From a virus: a DNA stretch of 55,426 nt. The notes below the pieces were generated by a model. The model worked only from the letters and a program-made list of their open reading frames with translations. It made no database searches and had not been told where the DNA came from. Positions 25,050-32,492 of this stretch are shown here, in pieces. How positions within the stretch are numbered: position 1 is the first letter of the stretch; each line of letters starts with the position of its first letter. The stretch covers positions 1 through 55,426 of the IMG/VR virus record IMGVR_UViG_3300008261_000237. One strand, 5' to 3'. A program made the translations under genes and the position numbers.

Positions 25050-26089
25050 AAGTTGCTTTAATAACTGACACTCATTATAATTTTAAAAAAGCAAATAAAA
25101 ATTTTCATGATTATTTTGCAAAATTTTATAAAGATATATTTTTTCCTTATCTAGAAAAAAATAATATAAAAACAGTTATTCATCTTGGGGATGCCTTTGA
25201 TAATCGAAAGGGGGTTGATTATTGGGCATTAGATTGGGCAAAGAAAAATGTTTATGATGTATTTAAAAAATTAAATATTAAGGTTTATAGTATAGTTGGT
25301 AACCACGATACATACTACAAAAATACAAACGAAGTAAATTCAATTGATATTTTATTAGATGAATACGAAAATATTGTAAAAATATCTTCACCAAAAGAAG
25401 TTACAATTGATGGATTAGATATTTTACTTTTACCTTGGATTTGTTCAGAAAATCAAGAAAAAGTATTTTCGTTATTGGAATCAACAGAATCAGAAGTTGT
25501 TTTTGGTCATTTAGAACTGCAAGGATTTTTTGTATTTCCTGGTCAGACTCAACCACATGGTCTAGATAAACAAATATTCAGTAAGTTTAAAAAGGTTTTT
25601 TCTGGACATTATCATACTAGAAGTGATGATGGAAAAATTTTCTATATTGGAAATCCTTATCAAATGTTCTGGAATGATTATAATGATACCAGAGGATTTA
25701 GTATTTTTGATACAGAAACATTAAAAACTAAACTTATCGAAAATCCTTACACAATATTTGAAAAAATTTACTATGAAGACAGTAAATTTGATGATATTGA
25801 TATAGAAAATCTTAGAGATAAGATAGTAAAATTGATTGTTAAGAAAAAATCTAATCAAAAACAATATGATTTGTTTTTGGATAACCTAACAAAGATTCCT
25901 TTTTTGGAACTGAAGGTTTCGGAAATATTGGATGTTGATGATTCAAATTATCAATATAGTGAAACAGAAATAGAGGATACTTTAAGTATTTTGAATGGGT
26001 ATGTTGAAGAGTCTGAATTTCAATTAAACAAAGAAGTCGTAAAAAAAATTATAAAAGATATCTATGATGAGGCGTTGGAAATTGAGTAA
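25046..26089 (+). CDS. gp47: Recombination nuclease subunit gp47 (Mre11/SbcD type)
   Basis: A 347-residue metallophosphoesterase. Motifs in order: DTHYN (residues about 7-11), HLGDAFDNRKG (about 45), VGNHDTYYK (about 85), FGHLELQG and SGHYHTR (about 186). It pairs with gp46 to resect DNA ends and to degrade host DNA in T4. T4 gp47 has 339 residues. It overlaps gp55 by four bases. Unlike T4, the DUF3110 gene separates it from gp46. Confidence 0.95.
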   Translation: MKVALITDTHYNFKKANKNFHDYFAKFYKDIFFPYLEKNNIKTVIHLGDAFDNRKGVDYWALDWAKKNVYDVFKKLNIKVYSIVGNHDTYYKNTNEVNSIDILLDEYENIVKISSPKEVTIDGLDILLLPWICSENQEKVFSLLESTESEVVFGHLELQGFFVFPGQTQPHGLDKQIFSKFKKVFSGHYHTRSDDGKIFYIGNPYQMFWNDYNDTRGFSIFDTETLKTKLIENPYTIFEKIYYEDSKFDDIDIENLRDKIVKLIVKKKSNQKQYDLFLDNLTKIPFLELKVSEILDVDDSNYQYSETEIEDTLSILNGYVEESEFQLNKEVVKKIIKDIYDEALEIE

Positions 26090-26096
26090 ATAAATA
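26089..26096 (+). promoter_or_regulatory. Possible late octamer AATAAATA before the DUF3110 gene
   Basis: Octamer 21 nt before 26118, touching the gp47 stop. It lies in a run of TAAATAAATAAA and in an early/middle gene block, so it may be chance. Confidence 0.3.
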
Positions 26097-26117
26097 AAAA
26101 TAATAATACTTACCCAT

Positions 26118-26408
26118 GTGATGTACATATTAACAATCAAAGGGCAAGAAGATGAAGGTGCTTATGCCGTTCTCAATGAAGATGGAGAGCAATACGTATA
26201 TTTTTTTGAAGAAGAAGATGACGCAGAAAGATATGCTGGTTTATTAGAAGCAGAAGATTACCCACCAATGTCTGTTATAGAAGTTGATGGGGATTTAGCA
26301 ATAAAAACATGTGAAGTACATGACTATAGTTATGTTATAATCACTAATAATGACTTTGTAATTCCTCCCAGAACAAATGATTATTTTCGACAAAATAAGA
26401 TTTCGTAA
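26118..26408 (+). CDS. DUF3110 protein (cyanobacterial-type)
   Basis: A 96-residue acidic protein beginning MMYILTIKGQEDEGAYAVLN, with FFEEEDDAERYAGLLEAEDY followed by PPMSVIEVD. This is the pattern of DUF3110, a small domain best known from cyanobacteria and carried by some cyanophages. Function unknown. Its last 32 bases overlap the gp46 start (26377), suggesting coupled expression with the gp47/gp46 nuclease. The presence of this family is part of the evidence for a cyanobacterial host. Confidence 0.75.
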   Translation: MMYILTIKGQEDEGAYAVLNEDGEQYVYFFEEEDDAERYAGLLEAEDYPPMSVIEVDGDLAIKTCEVHDYSYVIITNNDFVIPPRTNDYFRQNKIS

Positions 26409-28095
26409 TTTTTTATCAACAGGGAATAACTTTACCGAAATAAATTTAAGACAATCTAATACAACACTAATTATTGGTGGAAATGGAAGTGGTAAATCTA
26501 CCCTTCTTGATGCTTTGTGCTTTGTTTTATTCAATAAAGCATTTAGAAAGATTACTAAAAATCAGTTAATTAATTCTACAAATGAAAAAGATTGTGTAGT
26601 TGAGATAGAATTCAACACAGCATCTTCTAAATGGATGGTTAGAAGGGGAATAAAGCCATCTATATTTGAAATTCATAGGGATGGTGAACTTGTTAATCAA
26701 TTAGCATCTAATAATGACCAACAGGATTGGTTAGAGAAACAAGTATTAAAATTAAATTTCAAGTCTTTTACTCAGATTGTTATATTGGGGAGTGCTTCTT
26801 TTGTCCCATTCATGCAATTATCGACAGCAAATAGAAGAGAAATTGTTGAAGATTTGCTTGATATTAGAATATTTTCTTCGATGAATTCCATAGTCAAAGA
26901 AAAAATAAAAACTACAAACGACAAGATAAAAGAATTGACAGTCACACATCAGATGACTGGTGAAAAAATTGAGATGCAAAAGCAATTTATTGAAAGTATA
27001 GAGAATGATATAAAAAAACAAGTAGAAAATAAAGAGAATAAAATAAATGAGATAGAATTTAAAATAAAAGAAATAGAAAAAGATAATAAAGAGAAACATG
27101 ATAAAATAGAATCAGACTTGCAATTGGAGTCTGATGAATTATCTTCATGTTCAAAAAAACTTAAACAGTTATCTTCACTGAAGATAAAAATTCAAGAAAA
27201 ACTTAATACAATTAACGAACACAAAGATTTCTTTGAGCATAGTTCGGAATGCCCAACCTGTACGCAAAAAATAGAAGAAAGTTTTAGATTAAATAAAGTT
27301 GGAGAATGTGAGGAAAAATTAAATGAATTAGAGAAAGGTTGCATTGAATTAAAAAAATCAATCCTTGAAGAAGAGGATAGAGAAAAAAGATTCAATCAAG
27401 TTTCTAGACAAATTCTAACTTTAAACAATGAAGTATCTAACAACAACGTTAAGATTTCTCAATTTAATAGACAAACAAGAGAACTACAGCAAGAAATTCA
27501 AGAACTTAAATCAAAAGATGAAGATAAAAATTCTGAAAGAAGCACGTTAAAAAAATTAGAAAAAACTTTATCTAAACTTGAAGAAGATAGAGCAAAATAT
27601 AAAGAACTCAATACTTATTATGAATTCTCACAAACCTTATTGAAGGATGGTGGAGTTAAGTCGAAAATAATTCAAAAATATCTTCCAATAATGAATCAGC
27701 AAATAAACAAATATTTGCAGATGATGGACTTCTATATTAACTTTACACTTGATGATGAGTTTAATGAAAATGTAAAGTCTCCAATTCATGAGGATTTTAG
27801 TTATGAATCTTTTAGTGAGGGAGAAAAAATGAGAATAAATCTTGCACTTCTTTTTACTTGGAGAGATATTGCAAGAATGAAAAATTCAATTAGAACAAAT
27901 CTATTAATCCTTGATGAAGTATTTGATAGTTCTCTTGATGGAACTGGAATTGAATATTTTACAAAAATTATAAGATATGTTATTAAAGATTCAAATATTC
28001 TAGTCATCTCTCACAAAACTGACGAGATGATTGATTTGTTTGATAGAATCATAAAGGTAGAAAAAATCAAGGGATTCAGCAAAATAGTTCCTTGA
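26377..28095 (+). CDS. gp46: Recombination nuclease subunit gp46 (Rad50/SbcC type)
   Basis: A 572-residue ATPase. Walker A GGNGSGKST (residues about 33-41), Q-loop region, long Lys/Glu-rich coiled coil, zinc hook CPTC (about 291), return coiled coil, ABC signature FSEGEKMRINLA (about 477) and Walker B LLILDEVFD (about 507). With gp47 it forms the end-processing nuclease. The start MIIFDKIRFRNFLSTGNN is the family norm, which supports a true overlap with the preceding gene. T4 gp46 has 560 residues. Confidence 0.96.
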   Translation: MIIFDKIRFRNFLSTGNNFTEINLRQSNTTLIIGGNGSGKSTLLDALCFVLFNKAFRKITKNQLINSTNEKDCVVEIEFNTASSKWMVRRGIKPSIFEIHRDGELVNQLASNNDQQDWLEKQVLKLNFKSFTQIVILGSASFVPFMQLSTANRREIVEDLLDIRIFSSMNSIVKEKIKTTNDKIKELTVTHQMTGEKIEMQKQFIESIENDIKKQVENKENKINEIEFKIKEIEKDNKEKHDKIESDLQLESDELSSCSKKLKQLSSLKIKIQEKLNTINEHKDFFEHSSECPTCTQKIEESFRLNKVGECEEKLNELEKGCIELKKSILEEEDREKRFNQVSRQILTLNNEVSNNNVKISQFNRQTRELQQEIQELKSKDEDKNSERSTLKKLEKTLSKLEEDRAKYKELNTYYEFSQTLLKDGGVKSKIIQKYLPIMNQQINKYLQMMDFYINFTLDDEFNENVKSPIHEDFSYESFSEGEKMRINLALLFTWRDIARMKNSIRTNLLILDEVFDSSLDGTGIEYFTKIIRYVIKDSNILVISHKTDEMIDLFDRIIKVEKIKGFSKIVP

Positions 28096-28119
28096 CTAAT
28101 TTTTTCAATCTGGTATACT
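28092..28119 (+). promoter_or_regulatory. Sigma70-like promoter before the DUF3310-clamp block
   Basis: -35 TTGACT at 28092-28097, 16-nt spacer, -10 TATACT at 28114-28119, just downstream of gp46 and 23 nt before the ATG at 28143. It probably drives the DUF3310, gp45, gp44, gp62 and regA genes. Confidence 0.65.
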
Positions 28120-28142
28120 GATATGGAGACAAATTTTTTATT

Positions 28143-28694
28143 ATGGACAGCAGTAATTTTACTACTCTTACGACCAAAACTGACAATCTTCCTGCTCAAA
28201 ATCAGGTAAACATACCATTGGGTGTTAATGATGTGTTCACCTTTGGTGGTGATACAGTAGTTGGTGCAAGTGGTGGTGATACAATTTATCCAGCAGACCA
28301 TCCTAGTCAAGCATTCTGGTATGAAGATGGATTTAGTCTTACTGGAAATCCAGGTGCGTATTCCCCTGATACAATTTCTTTTACAACTAATCAAAATATG
28401 AACAAAGAAAGTAATAATGGTTTTTGGAAATATAATGAGGATAAAATTCTGAAACAGTTGGAAGAATATATTAAAGGAACATATGGACAACACTATGTTG
28501 ATAGGACTGGAAATGGAACGGAGCAAACTCTAGATAAAATTAAGCACAATCGACGTGAAGGATTTTGTGCTGGTAATGTGACAAAATATATTGACCGTTA
28601 TGATACTAAAGGAACACCAAGGCAAGACTTGTTTAAAGTTCTGCACTATACTATCCTTTTGATTAATCATCTGAACCTTATTGAAAACAAGTGA
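28143..28694 (+). CDS. DUF3310-domain protein
   Basis: A 183-residue protein. The C-terminal half, YGQHYVDRTGNG then REGFCAGNVTKYIDRYDTKG followed by RQDLFKVLHY, is the DUF3310 pattern seen in many phage replication regions, sometimes labelled as nucleotide kinase or SaV-like. The N-terminal 90 residues are Asp/Gly-rich and without a known motif. It opens the clamp operon behind a sigma70-like promoter. Biochemical role not established. Confidence 0.7.
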   Translation: MDSSNFTTLTTKTDNLPAQNQVNIPLGVNDVFTFGGDTVVGASGGDTIYPADHPSQAFWYEDGFSLTGNPGAYSPDTISFTTNQNMNKESNNGFWKYNEDKILKQLEEYIKGTYGQHYVDRTGNGTEQTLDKIKHNRREGFCAGNVTKYIDRYDTKGTPRQDLFKVLHYTILLINHLNLIENK

Positions 28695-28708
28695 GATTGA
28701 ATTCCGAT

Positions 28709-29374
28709 ATGAAACTTTCTGCCGAAACTATTACTGTACTAAAGAACTTTGCTTCAATTAACCAATCTATTTTGGTTAAATCTGGTTCTAAACTTAGAAC
28801 TATTTCTGTGATGAAAAATATTCTAGCAGAAGCAGATGTGAAGGAAAAATTTACTAAAGACTTTGCAATTTATGATCTTAATCAATTTCTAAATGGTCTA
28901 AGTCTTCACCAAGACCCAGATTTGAATTTCACTAATGAATCTTATATTGTAATTAGTGAAGGTAAGAGAAAGGTAAAATATTTCTTTGCAGATCCTGAGG
29001 TTATCGTTACTCCTCCAGATAAAGAACTTGAACTTCCATCACAAGATGTTTGCTTCCAACTAGAGCACTCTCAACTTGATAAACTGATTAAAGCATCTGC
29101 AGTTTATCAACTTCCTGACCTGTCTGCTGTTGGTGAAAATGGAGTAATTCGTCTTGTTGTTAGAGATAAGAAAAATGATACGTCAAATGAGTTTTCAATT
29201 GACGTTGGAGAAACTACTAATAATTTTGTTTTCAACTTTAAGGTTGAAAATATTAAAATTATTCCAGGAACTTATGATGTCGTTGTTTCTAAAAAACTAT
29301 TATCTAAGTTTAGCAATGAGAGATATAATTTGAACTATTACATTGCACTGGAACCAGATTCTTCTTTTGGATGA
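28709..29374 (+). CDS. gp45: Sliding clamp gp45
   Basis: A 221-residue clamp (T4 228). I place the start at the ATG at 28709 because MKLSAETITVLKNFASINQS matches the T4 start (MKLSKDTTALLKNFATIN); an in-frame GTG at 28691 would overlap the previous gene. The C-terminal NLNYYIALEPDSSFG is also typical. As a trimeric ring it holds polymerase gp43 on DNA and, in T4, activates late transcription with gp55 and gp33. Confidence 0.93.
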   Translation: MKLSAETITVLKNFASINQSILVKSGSKLRTISVMKNILAEADVKEKFTKDFAIYDLNQFLNGLSLHQDPDLNFTNESYIVISEGKRKVKYFFADPEVIVTPPDKELELPSQDVCFQLEHSQLDKLIKASAVYQLPDLSAVGENGVIRLVVRDKKNDTSNEFSIDVGETTNNFVFNFKVENIKIIPGTYDVVVSKKLLSKFSNERYNLNYYIALEPDSSFG

Positions 29375-29517
29375 AGTATAAAGTAAAATATAAACTTCCA
29401 GGTGATAATCGTTATCTGGAAGTCATTGTCGATGCAGATAGTCAGTCCCAAGCAAAGAGAATTGCTCAAGCACAGATTCCATCTGCAAATATTATTGGTG
29501 GTCCTCAACCTATTTGA
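29371..29517 (+). CDS. Small 48-residue protein between gp45 and gp44
   Basis: The ATG at 29371 overlaps the gp45 stop (ATGA) and the TGA at 29515-29517 lies two bases before the gp44 ATG. Packing and a plausible beta-beta-alpha pattern (KYKLPGDNRYLEVIVDADS, QSQAKRIAQAQIPSANIIGG) support a real gene. T4 has no gene here. Function unknown. Confidence 0.6.
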   Translation: MKYKVKYKLPGDNRYLEVIVDADSQSQAKRIAQAQIPSANIIGGPQPI

Positions 29518-29519
29518 TT

Positions 29520-30464
29520 ATGAGAAATGATTTTTTGTGGGTCGAAAAGTATCGACCCAAAACTATTGAAGATTGCATTCTTCCTGAAAATATTAAGAAA
29601 ACATTTAAGGATTTTCTAAATAAAGGTGAAGTGCCCAATTTGCTTCTTGCTGGACCTGCTGGGTGTGGCAAGACCACAGTTGCTAAGGCACTCTGTAATG
29701 AATTGGGAGCAGATTTTTATGTCATTAACGGATCCGACGAAGGTAGATTCCTCGATACTGTCAGAAACAATGCGAAGAACTTCGCTTCGACCGTCTCACT
29801 TTCGTCAACTGCTAAACACAAAGTCATCATTATTGATGAGGCAGATAACACAACCAACGACGTACAACTCCTCTTACGGGCGTTTACTGAGGAGTTTAGT
29901 GGCAATTGTCGATTCATCTTCACCTGCAACTATAAAAACAAAATTATTGAACCACTTCACTCCAGATGTGCAGTCGTTGAATTTTCAATACAAGGGAGGC
30001 AAAAGCCACAAATTGCAGGGCAATTCTTTCGAAGATTACAACAAGTCTTGGATGATGAAGGAATCAAATACCAAGAAAAAGTACTTGCAGAACTCATCAA
30101 CAAATACTTCCCAGACTGGAGACGAGTACTCAACGAATGCCAAAGATACTCAGTTAGTGGAGAGATTGATTCGGGCATTCTTTCTACTTTTTCGGAAGTA
30201 AAAACTGATGAACTTATTAAAAACCTTAAAGAAAAAAACTTTCCTGAGGTACGTAAGTGGGTCGTCAGTAATCTGGACAATGATTCTGGTGTACTTTTGC
30301 GTCGTGTTTACGATGCTTGTTATGAGACCCTTGATGGTCCTTCTGTTGCTGCTGCCGTTCTTATTGTTGCTAAGTATCAGTATCAGGCAGCATTTGTCGC
30401 AGACCAAGAAATAAATCTTCTTGCTGCTTTGACTGAAATTATGGTGGAGTGCAAATTTAAATGA
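29520..30464 (+). CDS. gp44: Clamp loader large subunit gp44
   Basis: A 314-residue AAA+ ATPase (T4 319 residues). The start at the ATG at 29520 gives MRNDFLWVEKYRPKTIEDCI, the family norm. Walker A GPAGCGKT (residues about 44-51), Walker B IIIDEADN (about 103) and the SRC motif HSRCAVVEF are intact. With gp62 it opens and loads clamp gp45 at primer ends. Overlaps gp62 by four bases. Confidence 0.96.
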   Translation: MRNDFLWVEKYRPKTIEDCILPENIKKTFKDFLNKGEVPNLLLAGPAGCGKTTVAKALCNELGADFYVINGSDEGRFLDTVRNNAKNFASTVSLSSTAKHKVIIIDEADNTTNDVQLLLRAFTEEFSGNCRFIFTCNYKNKIIEPLHSRCAVVEFSIQGRQKPQIAGQFFRRLQQVLDDEGIKYQEKVLAELINKYFPDWRRVLNECQRYSVSGEIDSGILSTFSEVKTDELIKNLKEKNFPEVRKWVVSNLDNDSGVLLRRVYDACYETLDGPSVAAAVLIVAKYQYQAAFVADQEINLLAALTEIMVECKFK

Positions 30465-30847
30465 GTACAGAGTTGAAGGATTGGTTGAACTCAATTAATC
30501 AAACAAAAGATAACATAATGGATGAAAATCCTTTATCCGAAAAGGAATATCCTCCCTATATTATTAATCGTTGTTTATCTGGACACATTGATTGCATCAT
30601 GTATGCTAACGAAATAAATTTGTATAATCATCTGGATAAAAAACTTCAGTATGACTTTTTTATAAATATAATCAGAATCAAGAAGAGATTTTCTCCTTGG
30701 GTCAAAAAAGAAAAAATCAAAGATATTGATTATGTCAAATCTTACTATGGATATAGTAATGAAAAGGCAGAACAGGCTTTGAAAATTCTTAGTAAAGAAC
30801 AAATTAATTTTATTAAACAAAAACTTGATATTGGAGGAACAAAATGA
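30461..30847 (+). CDS. gp62: Clamp loader small subunit gp62
   Basis: A 128-residue protein between gp44 and regA, as in T4. Conserved features are YPPYIINRCLSGHIDCIMYA near the N-terminus and RIKKRFSPWVKK near the middle. Shorter than T4 gp62 (187 residues), as usual in cyanophages. It forms one arm of the 4:1 gp44/gp62 loader. An exact TATAAATA occurs inside at 30661-30668, but an intragenic copy alone is not evidence of a promoter. Confidence 0.85.
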   Translation: MSTELKDWLNSINQTKDNIMDENPLSEKEYPPYIINRCLSGHIDCIMYANEINLYNHLDKKLQYDFFINIIRIKKRFSPWVKKEKIKDIDYVKSYYGYSNEKAEQALKILSKEQINFIKQKLDIGGTK

Positions 30848-31287
30848 GCGTCGTTCAAGAACCTGAAGTGAAATGGACTCCTGACCAAATGGTAGAAGTG
30901 ATTCTTAATGAACCAGATGATTTTCTGAAAGTTCGTGAGACTTTGACCCGTATCGGAGTTGCTTCAAGAAAGGAAAAGAAAATCTACCAATCTTGCCATA
31001 TTCTGCATAAGCAGGGTAAATATTATCTTGTACATTTTAAAGAGTTATTTGCTTTGGATGGAAAACCAGCAAACTTAACTGTTAATGATGTACAACGTCG
31101 TAACCGAATTACTCAACTGCTTGCTGATTGGGGTCTGATTACTGTAGTAGATTTGAATAAAATTTCTGATATTGCACCTTTGAACCAAATTAAAGTTCTA
31201 TCTTTTAAAGATAAAGGTGATTGGGTTTTGGAAACAAAATACAATATTGGTGCTAAGAAAAAAAGAGGTGAAGAAGAAACCGAATAA
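30844..31287 (+). CDS. regA: Translational repressor RegA
   Basis: A 147-residue protein with clear similarity to T4 RegA (122 residues): DDFLKVRETLTRIGVASRKE, KIYQSCHILHKQGKYYLVHF, LLADWGLITVVD and VLSFKDKGDW. It binds the ribosome sites of early messages, including its own. N- and C-terminal extensions (KKKRGEEETE) are extra. Strong ribosome site GGAGGAAC before the ATG. Confidence 0.95.
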   Translation: MSVVQEPEVKWTPDQMVEVILNEPDDFLKVRETLTRIGVASRKEKKIYQSCHILHKQGKYYLVHFKELFALDGKPANLTVNDVQRRNRITQLLADWGLITVVDLNKISDIAPLNQIKVLSFKDKGDWVLETKYNIGAKKKRGEEETE

Positions 31288-31293
31288 TTTTTT

Positions 31294-31318
31294 AGGGAGG
31301 TCCGAACCTCCCTTTTTT
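31294..31318 (+). terminator. Intrinsic terminator after regA
   Basis: Perfect 8-bp stem AGGGAGGT / ACCTCCCT with a CCGA loop and a run of T. It ends the clamp operon. Confidence 0.92.
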
Positions 31319-31395
31319 ATTGATTATTGCTATATATTTTTGGGATGCCGAAAGGGTCCACAAAACACAAACTCGCTTTTAAAGGAGCTACAATA

Positions 31396-31830
31396 ATGAC
31401 AAACCTTACAAGGTATACTGCTGCGGATTTGCCTGCCTTAATGGATAGGATTACCCGACATAGTATTGGAATGGATGAATATTTTGACCGTTTGTTTAAT
31501 CTTCATGAAACAACATCCAACTACCCACCTTACAATCTTGTTCAAGTAAGTAATGTAGAATCAAGATTGGAACTTGCACTTGCTGGATTTAAAAAGGAGG
31601 AAGTAAATGTATACACAGAGTATGGAAAACTTTTTGTCGAGGGACAGAAGGACGACAAGGAATCTGATACCCACTACGTCCATAAGGGACTGGCTCAACG
31701 ATCTTTCAAAAGAGCATGGACGTTATCAGATGACACAGAAGTACGTGAGGTCACCTTTGAAGATGGATTATTGACTGTTACATTGGGTAAAATTGTTCCA
31801 GAACATCATTCACGTAAGGACTATCTATAA
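31396..31830 (+). CDS. hsp20: Small heat-shock protein Hsp20
   Basis: A 144-residue alpha-crystallin-type chaperone. I place the start at the ATG at 31396, after AAAGGAG, because the family begins close to MTNLTRYTAADLPALMDRIT. The alpha-crystallin domain runs through PPYNLVQVSNVESRLELALA, GFKKEEVNVYTEYGKLFVEG and REVTFEDGLLTVTLGK. Common in T4-like cyanophages and thought to aid protein folding during infection. It stands alone between two terminators. Confidence 0.92.
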   Translation: MTNLTRYTAADLPALMDRITRHSIGMDEYFDRLFNLHETTSNYPPYNLVQVSNVESRLELALAGFKKEEVNVYTEYGKLFVEGQKDDKESDTHYVHKGLAQRSFKRAWTLSDDTEVREVTFEDGLLTVTLGKIVPEHHSRKDYL

Positions 31831-31833
31831 ATA
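31826..31833 (+). promoter_or_regulatory. Late promoter octamer TATAAATA after hsp20
   Basis: Exact late consensus with the hsp20 TAA stop inside it. The next gene starts only 104 nt later and behind a terminator, unlike all other late octamers here. Confidence 0.55.
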
Positions 31834-31838
31834 GATTT

Positions 31839-31903
31839 GAATATCGTCGGCGCAATGCCATAGGGGGGTAACTGGCAAAATCCAGTTGACACCCCTCTTT
31901 TTT
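31839..31903 (+). ncRNA. Candidate small RNA of about 65 nt
   Basis: The stretch runs from the expected start of the late octamer at 31826 to the terminator T-run. It has no open frame of note, a small GGC-GCAAT-GCC hairpin (31849-31859) and the terminator hairpin. A transcript is inferred only. Confidence 0.3.
31862..31903 (+). terminator. Intrinsic terminator overlapping a promoter
   Basis: Stem AGGGG / CCCCT and AACTGG / CCAGTT with a small internal mismatch and bulge, loop CAAAAT, then CTTTTTT. Its 3' arm contains the TTGACA -35 box of the next promoter. Confidence 0.75.
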
Positions 31904-31914
31904 CTTGCTATAAT
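31886..31914 (+). promoter_or_regulatory. Consensus sigma70-type promoter TTGACA-N17-TATAAT
   Basis: -35 TTGACA at 31886-31891, exactly 17 nt, -10 TATAAT at 31909-31914; perfect on all points. It drives the Sm-like genes and probably the gp43 polymerase operon. Confidence 0.88.
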
Positions 31915-31936
31915 TTTTTGAGGAAAATAAAAAAAC

Positions 31937-32290
31937 ATGACTGTTAAACTTGCTGTACTTAAATCTGGAGAAGATGTTGTAGCAGACATTAAAGAATTGG
32001 TTGATGATGAAGGAAATGTAGTGTCATTGATTTTTTCAAACCCAGTAGTTGTTAAATTGATTTCACCACAAGTACTACTTGAAAGTGAAAAAGAGCATGA
32101 ATATAAAATTGCTTTTTATCCCTGGATGCCATTGTCATTCGATAAAAACATACCAATAAAAAAAGATTGGATTGTGACTATTGTTGAACCAGTGGAAATG
32201 GTAAAAAAATCTTATGAGGAAAGAATGAATGGAAACGAACAAAACGATAATGTTGATTCTATTAATGAACAATACATTCCTGATATCTGA
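31937..32290 (+). CDS. Sm-like cyanophage protein (second relative)
   Basis: A 117-residue acidic protein starting MTVKLAVLKSGEDVVADIKE. The order KSGEDVVADI, SLIFSNPVVVKL, FYPWMPLSFDKNI and WIVTIVEPVEMVKKSYEE parallels the proteins at 24071 and 32265 and suggests one small beta-barrel family. It is the first gene behind a perfect early promoter. A nucleic-acid binding role is possible but unproven. Confidence 0.65.
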   Translation: MTVKLAVLKSGEDVVADIKELVDDEGNVVSLIFSNPVVVKLISPQVLLESEKEHEYKIAFYPWMPLSFDKNIPIKKDWIVTIVEPVEMVKKSYEERMNGNEQNDNVDSINEQYIPDI

Positions 32291-32492
32291 AATAGAAGAA
32301 ATTGTAGTTGATTTTGGTGAACCAAACTGTAAACTGACAAACCCATTCTTAGTTTCTGGTGAGAATGAACTATCTTCATGGATAGAAGAATATACAGATG
32401 TAAATGAATTAATGATTAGTTCAGACAAAATTCTGACTATAGTTGAACCAAAGAAAACCTTGCTTGACAAATACTTAGAACTTACACAATGA
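32265..32492 (+). CDS. Sm-like cyanophage protein (third relative)
   Basis: I favour the ATG at 32265 (75 residues, overlapping the previous stop by 26 bases); in-frame ATGs at 32229 and 32250 would overlap more. The sequence FLISEIEEIVVDFGEPNCKL, LTNPFLVSG, then ISSDKILTIVEPKKTLLDKY has the same NP(F/V) strand and ILTIVEP end as the gene before it, so a tandem duplication is likely. The stop overlaps the gp43 ATG. Confidence 0.6.
   Translation: MNNTFLISEIEEIVVDFGEPNCKLTNPFLVSGENELSSWIEEYTDVNELMISSDKILTIVEPKKTLLDKYLELTQ

Noticed and set aside
29626-30201. 191-residue + strand frame inside gp44
   Set aside because: It lies wholly within a perfect gp44 clamp-loader gene in another frame and shows no domain or ribosome site. 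Low-stop composition of the gp44 codons explains it.
30661-30668. Exact TATAAATA inside gp62 as a late promoter for regA
   Set aside because: Intragenic, about 175 nt before regA, and regA is an early gene with a good ribosome site in the operon. Chance in AT-rich DNA is the simpler reading.
31327-31395. Longer N-terminus for Hsp20 from an ATG at 31327
   Set aside because: The extra 23 residues do not look like the family. A strong AAAGGAG site and a family-like start stand at 31396.
32464-32488. TTGACA before gp43 as a promoter
   Set aside because: No -10 element at 16-18 nt; the TTGACA is part of the coding sequence of the preceding gene.
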